This document shows, in pieces, positions 33,624 through 44,959 of a stretch of 64,000 bases of DNA. The number at the start of each line of letters is the position of its first letter. Positions within the stretch are counted from its first letter, which is position 1. A program made the position numbers and the translations under genes. The notes under the pieces are model-generated. The model had not been told where the DNA came from. It worked only from the letters and a program-made list of their open reading frames with translations, and ran no database searches. The stretch comes from Lepidodermella squamata. Its lineage: Eukaryota; Gastrotricha. The stretch covers positions 1,860,001 through 1,924,000 of the forward strand of contig JBLDXI010000029.1 of the NCBI GenBank assembly GCA_047495785.1, written 5' to 3'.

Positions 33624-35210
33624 TATTATACGCGCGCGTAGTACTTTTTATAGTGCGCAGTACTCCGAATACGCGCTAGTAGCCCTGCATACTTTTATGT
33701 ATGCTGCAGAGTTTTTTGAGCGTGTATGCGATCGGTCTGTTATAGCGTAAAACCATCGACATTCAAATTCACTACCGAGATTATCTGAAATCGGAAAGCT
33801 TACTTCAACGCGATGCTCATTGTTGAAATGGTTGTTCAGATACAGAGCAGAAAGAATCATGCCTAAACCATGGTCATTCTTCATCTCGGCGAAGCAGATC
33901 GTTTCAGTAAGTGGCTCATCGCGTTCTTCGTCAACGTTCTCGTAGTAATCAATCAAAGTTGCAGCCACAATGAAATTATGCACAGCTTTACGCCCCTTGG
34001 CAGTTTGAGTCATTTCATTAAGCTCCTTGAAAACCTTCAACACCAAATCAAGTTGCTCGATATCCACAGGATCTTCAGGGCTGATGTTGACGGGCGTTCC
34101 GCTTTTCACGTGGATTGAGAAAAACTGTTGGAAATAAACAAGCCAATTCACGAAAGGAGCTTTTTCTTGCAGCCATGAGATGCTTTTCAATTCGGAACCC
34201 GAGCTGAAGACTTTTCTGACACCATCGTTCGCTTGGGAGCCCATGTCAACAACGCCAGCAACTTCGAGAGCGTCAGTTTTCACGTCGCGACTCGACTTTC
34301 CAATAGCTCGCATTACACCCTCAATTTTGTCCCAGAGTTTAGTGTAGATTTTCTCAACCGGTGAGATGCGGATGATGTTTTCTTTCAACACATCCTCCGG
34401 GTTCGCGACAACCTTTTAAAATTGGCGAAATATCAAAGTGTTCCAAATTTTTCAAATTCTCACTTCTAGGGTGAAAAATCCATTTGCTGAAAAGTAATCT
34501 CGTTTCAGCAACAGCTTTTCGAGGCTCCAGTTCTGGGGAATCTGAGATGCGTCATTGATGAAACCTCCCAAATTTGACAGAATGTTTTCCAAAGCTTTTG
34601 CGTTATATTCTTGTTTCCATTGAGTGCAAGATTTGAAGTATTGCCGGGCCTTGCCGAAAGGAGCAGGTTCGCTTGGTTTGGAATCAATTTTTAGCAATCG
34701 AATGATTTCTTGCTTTATCGAGAATTCCTTGCCGCGAAGTATGGTTTGATGCAGTTTCGGAAGCTGTGTACCATGGCCATCCCAATTACCGCAAGCGAAG
34801 TGGTAAAAGTTTTCGCAAGGATTGACGCTCGAGTTAATGTTATCAGCAATCTTCGAACCAGCTTCGTTACAGCTCTCAGTATGGCACCCATTATCGTTGG
34901 CGATAGAAAGGTGCCCACTGACATTCCATATTACCGGAAAGCTGTAGGATTTCTCATTATTCGAATCACTAATAACCGGATTTGTGCCTTTTGTAACTTG
35001 CGTGCGCAGGACGATCGCTAGAGCCAATGTAGCGCAGCTTAGCAAGGCACAAATGGAGCAAAGCACGCACAATCCAACACTGAGCTTTCTTGACTTTTCA
35101 GCCACCACCAAAACTTCACAAAGGATCTCACTAAAAAGTCAAACAAGGATGATTTTCGACCGCTCACCTGCAGCTTCGTCTGTTTCGCAAGTTGATTCGT
35201 AAATTCCCAT

Positions 35211-36449
35211 TTTATTCTCATAAATTGTAAAATTTTTCCAAATAATTTGCAGTTCATAATAGCAGGGTAATTTTTAATAGATTGTAATTAGGTGTCTAAG
35301 GATCATAATTTCAGAGATCCTGTTTTATGCCTTAGAACTTGGAAATCCCTTACCATAATCCGTTTCCCGGGCAACTGAAAGCAGCTGACAGTTCTGCCAT
35401 AAAGAGGCCGAGATGGGATAAAGATTAATGATGCATGGGGAAAATTCCTTCGATCAGCTTGGAAATACTTTTACTTTACATGGCGCACTATGACTGTACG
35501 AATGAAATGGAGAACAATTTTTCGGCAAAATAGTCTAACCTATCATCCTATTTTCAAAGGATTTCGTACTCGCATGAGTACACCAATTGCGTTGATTTCT
35601 GAGTATATTCTTTCTTACTCACATCCTTTACTGTCGACACTATGTCGATTTCATGGCTCAATTTTGCTAACATTCAAGGTGCTGACTTTCTAACGATATA
35701 GATGAACCTAGGACAAGCAGCAACGGTTCGGCGGCAATTACAATACAGCGTACCGACGTTCGTTGTTGCGCCGTTTGTTTTGAGGCTAGGCGATTTGCCA
35801 CATCTGTGCAGAATTGCCATCATGCTTCGCACCGGCTGATAAATTATGCATTGCTTTGGCATGCGTTGTGCACATTGAGCAAAATCGGAGCAATTGAGCG
35901 AAAACGCTGTCAAGGACCGATTCACTTATAGAGAATAATTTCGAAACATCCAGAACAACACATATTTTAAATTCGATTTAAATTCGATTTTTCCATATCA
36001 CTTCGATATTAGAAGTGATCACTTCGTTCTCTATGGATTTTTCAAACACCGCCAAATGCACAGGCTGTCTCAAGTTTGTGAGCCGAGGTTTATAGCGTCC
36101 AAACTATATATACTTACTCAAACCGTCCAAGCTAGATGAGACGATTACACCATAGCGGCACGTAGGTCGGCAGCGGCTATGAAAATTGAATGATATTGCA
36201 GTTTTAGTCTTTTAAGCCGCTTATAAGGTGAAGAGAATTTTCTGCACCACACAGAAACAATTTCTTTCCAATTTTTTAACCGGTCGCACCCCGGCCGTGT
36301 CGACTTTACAGAACCTGGACTGATGTGACCTGAACAATATTTAAACCCTTCTTTTGAAGCTGTTAACATCTGACGTTATAAATCTATCAGTGCTCAGCGA
36401 AAACCCTTTCAGGTTTACACATTCGAATCAACTTTTTGACTACACCACG
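35211..36449. other. Spacer between neprilysin 2 and secreted peptide 1
   Basis: 1.2 kb, AT-rich. It contains the presumed promoter of the neprilysin on its left and of the secreted peptide gene on its right. No repeat or coding exon is recognised. Confidence 0.5.
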
Positions 36450-36903
36450 ATGAAAAGACCTGCTCTCGGTACATTTTAAGTCTGCTTTGATTTGACGAAA
36501 TCTGCATTTCCGTCATGATAATTCTTCTTGATTAAACCGCAGTTTTGATTTGCTTCTCCGCCATTATTGTCACCGTCATGGGTGATGAAGGTGATGAAGG
36601 CGAGACCAAGTGTTCCCATGAAATTCGTGCATTGGTTCAGTAAGCACATTTTTTATTTTGTTTATAAAATATCACAAAATAATTAAAAAGGAGAGTGTGC
36701 AATGGGGATGAAGTCTGCCTGATCAACGTAACTACCCAATGTAATGATTTTGGTACATCAAACGACTGTACATCAGCAATGGCCTGCGCGTAAGTTGCTC
36801 CTCGCACAACCGATGAGCATGAATATGTTTAATAATATTTCGTTTATGTTGTTTTGCACTGGTAACTTGTAGAAAACGTTTTGCGGCTTCTAACAGCGGG
36901 TAA
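36450..36903 (+). CDS. Small secreted six-cysteine peptide 1, 81 aa, four exons
   Basis: I reconstructed this by hand, because each exon is too short to be an obvious reading frame. Exons: 36450-36468, 36543-36639, 36691-36789 and 36873-36903, with GT-AG introns of 74, 51 and 83 bp. The product starts MKRPALVLICFSAIIVTVMG, a good signal peptide, followed by an acidic stretch and a mature part with six cysteines spaced CX11CX5CX7CX8CX5C. It ends AKRFAASNSG. The only relative I see is the gene at 42775-43222, which has the same cysteine spacing, the same four-exon layout, identical exon 1, 3 and 4 lengths (19, 99, 31 nt) and identical intron phases. That agreement is the evidence that the gene is real. 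It should be secreted with three disulfides. I do not recognise the family; function unknown. Confidence 0.8.
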
Positions 36904-37880
36904 ATTCAGAATTGCTGGGACCAAAGCGCTCCAAGCCATCAAACCAGCATTCCCCATCGGTTGTCCCGAAAAAACTGTAAGAATCGATAGTTATAAAAGC
37001 CTGATCGATGCGCTTGAAAATCAATAATGTGGATGCTTATCACGTGCTTATTACACGATGTCGTATCGTCTAAGGCAATTTCTTCCAATAGCCGATTGAG
37101 ATATCTCAATGAGCAATCCGAATTGTTCCCAACGTCATTTTCAGTTATTTTAATCAGTTTTTAAACTTTGGAAACCAAGCAAGATTACAGAATAACCCTT
37201 TGCCTATCCAGCAGAGCCCACTTTCCCTAATACTTTGTTCCGTATCTGCGTGTTTTATGAGTTTTTAAAAAGCTAACGTATTTTCACAGTAACTGTCTTC
37301 TGGCCTTCTGGGTCCATTAAAACTCTTTATTAATCAATTAGCAGTCGGGCTCTTAACTACATAACTTATCTTAATCTTGACTACATACTCTTAACTAAGC
37401 ACTTAACTATATTGTGATCATGATATAAAATAAAAATAGCAGCCTGCTGCAATATCGAAAATGATATTTATTAAAAATGTCGGTAAAGAAAAAGCTGAAT
37501 GTGAACAATTAATATAGCGTTCCTGGAACCTTACTGGCGCGCTTTCGTGGCTTCAAATATATGTGGATTAAGTAATATTATGCGGATCCATCAAATTTAA
37601 TGAAATTTAGAATAGATTGGATAAGTGTAGTGAACGAACGAAATTATGTTCCCAAACGATTTCATGCGTAAACCTTCAACCTTCTAAAACATTATATTTC
37701 ACTGTCACATGTGGTGTGTATAACAAGAGGTGCTCGCAGACGAATTTTTCATTGGCGAGTGTGGCGGTGCTTCGCAGGGCAATGTCATAAAAACGTTTAA
37801 CTATTTCTAGCATAATAAGTTGAAAGCGATAAGTCTTTCAATCCTTACGATAGGTCATAAGCGATAGGTCATTCACTCCT
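36904..37880. other. Spacer between secreted peptide 1 and neprilysin 3
   Basis: About 1 kb between convergent genes, AT-rich, with no supported gene or repeat. Confidence 0.5.
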
Positions 37881-40339
37881 TCACCAAACCGTACACTTCA
37901 CAGGTGGGTTCAACGCACTGCTTGCCGGGCAACTGAAAGCGGCTGAGAACTCTGCCATATCAGAAACCGTGCCGAGAACTCGATAAAGATTAGGCGTATG
38001 AGGATCCTTCCCTTCGATCAGATCATCAATACTTTTCCTATCGAATTTCTCGCACCACGACTGCCCGTATGAAATGAAGAACAGCTGTTCGGGAGAGTAG
38101 TCTAAGCCATCGATTCTCCGTTCATCCTTGCTGTCCCTAAACGCTCGATAAGCCGCTCGTAGGCCACTGTTATCGCCAATGTTTTCACCAAGGGTCTTCT
38201 TGCCGTTAACATAAATTACGCCATCGTACGAAAACTTCGAATATTGATCAACTAAGCATTGGGCCCGAGTTTCAAAGGCTTTCCTGCTCGACGGGGTCCA
38301 CCAATTGCGACGATTCCCGTCCTTGTCAAACTCACTTCCTTCATTGTCGAAAGCATGCCCAAGTTCATGGCCGATAACAGCCCCGACTGCGCCAAAGTTC
38401 AAGGCGCTTACTGTCTCAGGATACAGGAGAACTTCAATCAGCTGAGCTAGGATGTAGATCTTGTTCAATTGTGGCGAATACACAGCGTTGTACAATACTG
38501 GCATAGCAGGCCATTCCTGAAGCATTTGAATATAGAAAGAAGTGTGCGCAGATGCATATTATTACGTCTCGATTTGGCTTGTCATGAGGAGCTCCTATTC
38601 TCGAGAGCCCAAATCGATAAATGAGCTCAAGATTGATAGAGTAGTCATCCGTAACATTTAACCCATTGTACCGCTCATCTATCAAGCTTGCATCCGAAAA
38701 CCAAGGTGGAAAAGCAACGTTGTAACCAATCGCATCAACCTTGTAAAAAAATAATAAGTAAATGTACCAAAGAATGTAGGTACTGCCCCACCTTGGTCAA
38801 AGCGTTCTGCCTAGTTTCATCGTCAAGCCAGTTCGCGGATTGAATCAGCTCTCGGAAGGAGGAGATCATTGTTTTGGTCATTTTTGTTACCTATCATATC
38901 ATATATAGTAAGGCAAAAGGTAAGGGCGGCTGGAAACTTACTTCGACACCGTGTTCATTATTGAAATTGTTGTTCACGTAGAGAGCTGACAAGAGCATAC
39001 CTATGCTCGGGTCGTCTAGCATTCCATTCAAGCAAGCTAAATCTGCATCGTCATCGTTCGGTGCCTTCAGGACGACCGAATAGTAATCGACTAGAGTTGC
39101 AACAACTATGAAGTTATGAACGGCTTTTCGGCCCTTTGGATTTTGAAGCATTTCTTCAACTTTCTTCAATATGTTGATCATCAAATCGAATTGGTAGATA
39201 TCAACAGGATCTTCAGGTTTGATGTCTACAGTTTTTCCGCCTTTTACGTGAATTGTGAAGAATTGTTGGAAATAAGCGAGCCAGTTCATAATAGGAACTT
39301 GCTGTTGGAGCCATGAAATACTTTTCAATTCGGAACCCGAGCTGAAGACTTTTCTTAGACCCTCCGGTTGAGATTCCGAGCTAACAACGCGCGCGACCTC
39401 GTAAACGTCGGTTTTAACGCCACTATCTAGCTCTCCGACCGCTTGCAAGACGATCCCAACTGCATCCCAGATTTCCGAACTGATATTTCTGATAGGTTCG
39501 AGATGGATAACGTTATCCTTGAGTACATTCTCTGGATTGGCGACAACCTGAAACTCCTAATCAATACCGGGAATCACATAAAAAGGAGAGCTTACATTGA
39601 GTTGAAAAATTCCATTTGTTGAAAAGTAGTCCCTTTTCATCAGCAGGCCTTGAAGACTCCAATCGGCTGGTATCTGAGACTCGTCATTTATAAACCCTCC
39701 TAGAGTCGAGATGATATGTTTCAAACTCCCAACCCCATTTTCTGGATTCCAAAGTGTGCAAGTTTTGAAGTGTTTTCTTGCTTTTCCAAAGGCCACTGGT
39801 TCGCCCGGTTTAGATTCTGCTTTCAGCAGCAGTATAATCTTTTCTTTGACCTCATACAACACGCCTTTAGAGTCCCCGGTGAGAGCTTTGCTAGATCTGC
39901 CTTTCCAGTTGCCGCAAGCGAATTGGTAGAAATTATCACATGGATTGACACTCACATTAATGTTGCTCTTCAACTTCTGCCCAGCTTTACGGCAGCTTTC
40001 GGAATCGCAAACCTCATCATCAGCTTCGACTGGTCGTTCGTACCTTACGACTGACGCGGGGTATAATATGAAAGACCTTTCATTTGCAATTCTTCCGGAG
40101 TTGGGATTGTGCTGTTTTGCCAGCAGCTGCTCCCGAATCGAAATAGCGAGAATCAATGTAGTGCAGCTTAGGATGAAACCGATCAAGACAAACAAGCAAA
40201 GCATGGGCTTCTTCGATTTCTGCTTGCCAGTTAACACTTGAGAAACCCAAGGGTGTAAAAGAATGTTTCATCACCATTTGACAAATAACCACCTACCCGA
40301 TGTTTCGTCCGGTTCGCATGTTGCTGAATACGCTCCCAT
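37881..40339 (-). CDS. Neprilysin-like M13 zinc endopeptidase 3, 732 aa
   Basis: Six exons on the minus strand: 40297-40339, 39596-40236, 38942-39547, 38792-38890, 38566-38739 and 37881-38516. Short cytosolic start (MGAYSATCEPDE), one membrane anchor (LCLFVLIGFILSC), then the peptidase ectodomain. Catalytic features are complete: NAVY, HELGH in GAVIGHELGHAFD, GENIGDNSG, a His/Arg pair near the C-terminus and the final CTVW. It is the closest relative of neprilysin 2; exon 6 is nearly the same over long blocks (NRRNWWTP, VDQYSKFSYDG), but here the Leu codon that is a stop in copy 2 is intact. It should be an active cell-surface peptidase. Intron phases match the other copies. Confidence 0.92.
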
Positions 40340-40920
40340 ATTGTCTTGCTGGATAGGTGGAAATATTCGAGCTAATTTGATAACTTGAATGTGTGTCTCT
40401 TTCAACGGGGGTAATAACGAGTTACGCATGCGCTTTACGTTTTAATGCGGCTGCAGGATTTGGCTAAAATATCTCTGTCTGATGAGAATAATTATGATGA
40501 TATGTGGTAAGCCCTAAACCCCTCCGTTTGCTCTATTTCTGAGTCTCCTGTTATTCTATCATATAATTTTAGAATTAATACTTCGCTGTCATGTTTAAGA
40601 GTTTCTTTCCGCTGATGTTACAGAGGTCTGTAATCTACAATGCAAAGTGCCTCGAGCTTCGAGCTTCGTTTGAGAAGCATTTTACGTGAGTCTCACACCG
40701 ATTATGCATTTCGAATTCTGTGTGCATGGCCTTGACCTCGTTGAAGAAGCGCACTAAACTATACAACCCATATGGGTATCTTGCAAGATTGAATGCACAT
40801 CGAAAAACAGAAGTACAGAAGTTTTATTCAAAGAACTTTTAAATCAAATTTCTTTTTCAAAATCCGAGAATATCATGCGAAGAAAATGGCCAAATATGAG
40901 TTTTTACCAGCAGATCACAC
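40340..40920. other. Spacer upstream of neprilysin 3
   Basis: 581 bp, holding the presumed promoter of neprilysin 3 and the 3' flank of the lectin-like remnant. Nothing else is recognised. Confidence 0.5.
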
Positions 40921-41990
40921 TTAGATGCGCTCGCACAGACCGGCATATACACCGGCTCCTTTGCAGGTCGTTCGAACGATTTTACCTTGATCAAGGATCA
41001 CACCTGCAAATGTTAAATCAACATGATTTAAAACATTGTTACAGTTATATCTAATTACAATGAAAAGCATCGTCGGGCGAGTCTGTAAAATTGAGAAAGG
41101 TACTATTGAATGGCTCTCCCGTTACCCAGGAATACTCAGCCAAATCCGAGCGTTTAGCACCGATCCAGAGTCGCCCGCCGTACCCAGCCACAAATGTTCG
41201 AGCCGCATTGTAGGTAGCTATACTTATCTTTGATTACAGCCAAGGATTTGCCGAGAGCTATGCATAGTCGGCTGCCTTAGGGGCCCTGTGGTATTAGTGC
41301 GCTGCATCTCAGCCAATGTCTGGATTATAGCATCATTTCAATCGCATTTGGATCAATGGGAAAGCCTGAACTTACAGCGCCCGCACAAAGACCAGGCCTG
41401 GTCGTTTCTCAGTTAGCATCGACAAAGCCCACGTCATCGATGCTCATACCTGTAAATCAAAACGAAAAGCAGCAGAAAATTTTATTCCATTTATCTTGAC
41501 CACTTCAATTTGACACCAAATCGCAAATCATTGCCTGAAATTACAAAATAGGAAAAACTAACACGGGCCGGTGGCAAACGGGCTGTTCGGCGCCCAAAAT
41601 GGTGAATTTATATCGACGAGCTGATTTACATCGTCCCATTTGAAGCTGGCCACGAGTCCGATATACGCCACAGTTGAGCCGAGAACTTGTTTAGCTGCTT
41701 CTAGATCGGCCGGGGTGCGGATTGTCGCCAGTTGTCCGCTCTCGTTTCGGCAGGCCAGTAATTGCGGCCGGAAGTAGTCCTTAGGTACCGACGACAGGAA
41801 ATAGCGATTCAAATCACGCTGACAGGCAGCGTAATTTTCAGCAAATTTCGTCGAATTCGAGTCCAATTTCACCTAATTTTCAAGCATTTAAATTTCGATA
41901 GAGGGACTAGTATTGGCTCACGATAGTAGTTCCGCTTGGGCGAATGTTGTAGCATTTCTTGCCGGCAGGAGTATCGCATTGTACAGCATT
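40921..41990 (-). pseudogene. Degenerate C-type-lectin-like gene (two CTLD units)
   Basis: Read on the minus strand. Unit 1 uses exons 41922-41990 and 41563-41872 plus an exon starting at 41449. It contains lectin-fold blocks GQLATIRTP, AYIGL and a run to a cysteine; then at TGA 41409-41411 a stop stands where unit 2 has its next cysteine. Unit 2 has a block reading ALGKSLAVIKD, a one-base frameshift near 41225, then LWIGAKRSDLAEYSWVTGE, and a final exon 40921-41003 (CVILDQG...TTC...GLCERI) joined at 41059 by a GT-AG intron. Positions of WIGA, the CV..L..G block and the last cysteines fit a C-type lectin domain. I find no signal-peptide exon. It may be two decayed single-domain genes or one with two domains. 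Confidence 0.6.
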
Positions 41991-42774
41991 CTACATATTG
42001 AAGATTACGATTGACAAGATGGGATGAATTAGTTCAAAAGCCTTTAATAGCTGTTCAGGAGGAGACTAAACCTAGAGAGCGTAGTGATCACTAGATAAAA
42101 TTCAAGAGGTCATGGATTTTAAGTTTTGAAAAAGACTAAGAAAATCTCAGTGAATAGTCGTTCATTCATTACCAAGATGAGCAGCTGGCTTTTTTTCTGT
42201 ACACTTCGCTAGAAATCGTCGGTGTCATTGACAAGGCAGCGGGAAGCGGGAGCTGTTCAGGCGGCAAGCGGTAAAATCTCGGGTTGCCGCAATGAAACAG
42301 CGGATATGAGGCTTCACTGAGTCAGTATTGGCACATAATGCATGTGCCAATAGCCAATAGCCAATAAGAGGCACATAATTATGTGCCAAGAGCCACACCG
42401 TTTTTATTTTAGCTTCAGCAACACCGTATTCCTTTTCAAAACCGTGGCAATACGAAAGGTGGCACATCAACAATTGAGACACGAAATCTCTCATTAAGTA
42501 TGGCAGTGCCACTATCCGAAAGGCTACTTTATTTATGATGCGGCACGCGTCACAGTGGCAAGGTAAGCTATTTATATGTTCTGGCGAATGGTGATTAATA
42601 AATGTTTCGTAGGCAACGCAGGAAAGTAAGCGTCAATATTATAGAATTTTAAGCACGTTATCTAAGTTCTCTTATATCACGATTCGATATTTGTGGAAGT
42701 TGACAGTTGCGAATCACCAGTCGATAAGCGCTTTTTTGATGGCTTAGAGCGCCTCGGTCCAAGTAACTCTGAAT
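41991..42774. other. Spacer with short imperfect repeats
   Basis: 784 bp. Near 42330-42400 there is a cluster of direct and inverted copies of gcacataat, tgtgccaatag and similar words. No gene is supported. Confidence 0.5.
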
Positions 42775-43222
42775 TCATTCGCTGAATGCACGCGCAACGC
42801 GTTTTCTACGTTAAATGAAATATAAAATAGTAATTCCTGTTCAGCGGCGGTGCAAACTTACACGCAGGCCAATGCGGCAATGCAGTCGTCAAACTCATGA
42901 GCATCGCCACATTGGGCAAATATATCCCCCAAGCAGGCATCACTCTCTTGGCACCATCCGCTGTTTGAATATATTTTTTATGTAATTTCAAAAAATACAA
43001 TTTAGTTATAGTTACAGAATCATTTCATGATGCTCTGCAATACACTGATTAAGTTCATTTAAATCCATAGTTGCTGACGCTGTACCCATGAAGATTGCAG
43101 CTGCGCCGAAGAAGAAGAGCAAAACTGCGTTTCAATCACAAAAAAACGTGGCATCATTACTGAAACGCAAATTTTAGCAAATCAAAGCAGATATGAAATT
43201 TACCGATCGTAGATTTGTTCAT
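42775..43222 (-). CDS. Small secreted six-cysteine peptide 2, 85 aa, four exons
   Basis: Also built by hand. Minus-strand exons: 43204-43222, 43016-43124, 42862-42960 and 42775-42805, with GT-AG introns of 79, 55 and 56 bp. The total coding length is 258 nt. The signal peptide reads MNKSTIVLLFFFGAAAIF and ends near TASA. The mature part has six cysteines at CX11CX5CX7CX8CX5C, exactly as in the gene at 36450-36903. It ends VKRVARAFSE, aligned with AKRFAASNSG in the paralog. The intron phases (1, 2, 2) and the positions relative to the cysteines are identical in the two genes. Between them only cysteines and a few other residues are kept, which suggests old duplication with a conserved disulfide scaffold. 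The upstream frame is open but has no signal peptide, so I take 43222 as the start. Function unknown. Confidence 0.8.
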
Positions 43223-43563
43223 CGTTGAAGTTATAGGAATCAACAAGTTGATGAGAATGTTTGAAGTGTAAAGTGTAGTATGTGAGCACAGCTTGCAAAA
43301 ACGATGAAAAACAGCTTCAAAGAAGGGGTTTATATCATCACCGGCAATTAGTGTTTTTTGACAGTCGTCCAGGGTTTTGTAAGGTGACATAGCTGCGGGG
43401 TGCAACATGCGGCAATAATGAGTTCGTATCAAGTTTGTTCTCTGTGGTGCATACGCCCATAAAGACATAAAGGACTTGCTGCTAGCCTCAAGAGAATTTC
43501 TGTCTCTTAGTAGCTCGACCGGCATGGCTACACAGAAAAAAGGACAAGAATAATTCATCCCTA
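43223..43563. other. Upstream region of secreted peptide 2
   Basis: 341 bp. The frame of exon 1 stays open on the minus strand across this region, but the translation looks random and would bury the signal peptide. Taken as promoter and 5' untranslated DNA. Confidence 0.5.
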
Positions 43564-44473
43564 CGGGGTGGTGATCGTAAGCTCCTTAACCCCACCTTAA
43601 TTCCTCAAGTGCTAAGGTTGGTGATCGAAAGTTAAGGTCGCCCTTATCTTTAACTGTTTTTGCGAAATAAGGTCAACTTAAGTCGAAGTGTGATCGAACG
43701 CTCAAGTTAAGGAAATAAGTAAACATTTTGTACTTTTTAACAATAAGTAAGTGATCGAAAGAAAAAGACGCCTTAAAATGGACTTAAGAAAATAAGTTAA
43801 GGGTTGTCACACCCCTAAGTGTAAGGGACCTCGAGAGGTCCCTCAGCCAACTGGTTGTCGATATTTCACGTGGAAAAACCGGGTTTACCGGGCGTCGAGG
43901 ACTCTATCGTGCCACTGCGGACCTATGCCAAGGCAGTGGTGTCGAGATTTCCTGTAAATTGCGCCAAAATAATTATCGACAATGAAGAAAAGATAAGTTG
44001 GGTGATCGTATCACGATTTTTCTTATCTTAGTGAAAGTTTTAGCGGCTACGGACAGGTGAGCAATCTTGAATTAGTGGAGCATCGCGGAGAAAATATGGG
44101 TTCCGCAATACTAGAAATAAAATAGGATCGATTACAAAGCTTCTAATCTTGACCAATGAAAATATCGGACTGATAATTAGGACACAAATTTGTCTCTAGA
44201 AATCAGGCCATCTTTTGGCATTGTTGCGCAATCACTTAAGGTCACTTTAACTTTGATCACTCAACTTACGAATCTCAGTAAAAAGTTAAGGTTGGTGATA
44301 GAACGGTATCGATATCCGGATAAGGTACGATAACATTCCTTTAAGTGGACCTTAACTAAGGGCGCCTTTGATAAGGTGAGTTTCGATCACACACCAATTT
44401 AAGGTCAACTTAGCAAAGTGAACTTATCTGAAAAGTTACCACTTAAGTTAAGGTCCGTACGATCACCACCCCG
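43564..44473. mobile_element. 910-bp terminal-inverted-repeat element
   Basis: It begins cggggtggtgatcgta and ends tacgatcaccaccccg, a perfect 16-bp inverted repeat with weaker similarity further in. Inside, the words gtgatcgaa and agttaaggt recur many times, in one orientation on the left half and the reverse on the right. No transposase frame is present. The flanks read cta on the left and tta on the right, so the target duplication is uncertain. It is a MITE-like element of unknown family. Confidence 0.75.
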
Positions 44474-44959
44474 TTAATTTAACATTAGCGAGCTTACAAA
44501 CGGCCCTTGTAATTCATGCCCTATTATGCGCTTGGGACTAATCCTGCAAGGGCACTATGTACTAGCTTACCTCTCAATACACCTCACAATAAGAACGCTT
44601 CTGGATGCAAGAAGCAGTCCGAAGAATCGTGATCGTAAAGTCGTTCAAAATCAAAAGAAAAAATTGCGATGTGATGTTTCATAAAAGACCTTCATGCATA
44701 ACCCCCATTAAATCGTGACAACTTAGAGCATCAGCTGTGCGGCGTCTTTTTAGTTTGAAACTACTAAAAACTACATAAAAAAATCATTCAAATTTCACCT
44801 TCATAGAACCCAGTTCCCATGTTCTGGTCGGCTGGTTTTGGATATACCTACGAAAACATTCGAATCTGGGGCAATGCAAAAGATGGAAATTCGGAATGAA
44901 CTATGGCTGGAGTTTTACTTATACAACGTTCAACATTCACAAGAATAAACTGACTCTGT
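44474..44959. other. Spacer downstream of neprilysin 4
   Basis: 486 bp of AT-rich sequence with no feature recognised. Confidence 0.5.

Larger units (their letters stand above)
29129..33665. mobile_element. 4.5-kb foldback (long inverted repeat) element in neprilysin 2 intron 3
   Basis: The ends are inverted copies of each other, starting gagtactgcgcactataaa and continuing into the strings agtactacgcgcgcg. The similarity then runs inward for about 1.5 kb or more on each side (29129 to about 30600, and 33665 back to about 31280, interrupted by the nested element at 32875-33623). The outer 350 bp are about 95 percent alike, inner parts less. A possible target duplication is unclear. The right arm includes a gag-like zinc-knuckle remnant. 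No transposase is recognised. The whole lies in an intron, so the host gene frame is unaffected by it. Confidence 0.82.
28068..35210 (-). pseudogene. Neprilysin-like gene 2 with in-frame stop and a giant intron 3
   Basis: Six exons on the minus strand: 35168-35210, 34464-35113, 33804-34412, 28975-29073, 28754-28927 and 28068-28703. Exons 4 and 5 (99 and 174 nt) are the same lengths as in the other three copies, and all junctions are GT-AG. Intron 3 is 4.7 kb because it holds a foldback element (29129-33665). In exon 6 a TAG at 28626-28628 replaces a Leu codon (copy 3 reads AQLIEV here). It lies before the zinc motif HELGH, so the translated product would lack the active site. The rest of exon 6 stays open and conserved, with HELGH, GENIGDNSG and CTVW, which suggests a recent mutation, a polymorphism or a sequencing error. 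As a dead enzyme it could still make the ectodomain N-lobe. Confidence 0.85.

Noticed and set aside
43223-43558. Open minus-strand frame continuing upstream of secreted peptide 2
   Set aside because: It would put the signal peptide in the middle of the protein, its translation looks random, and the paralog at 36450 has no such extension.
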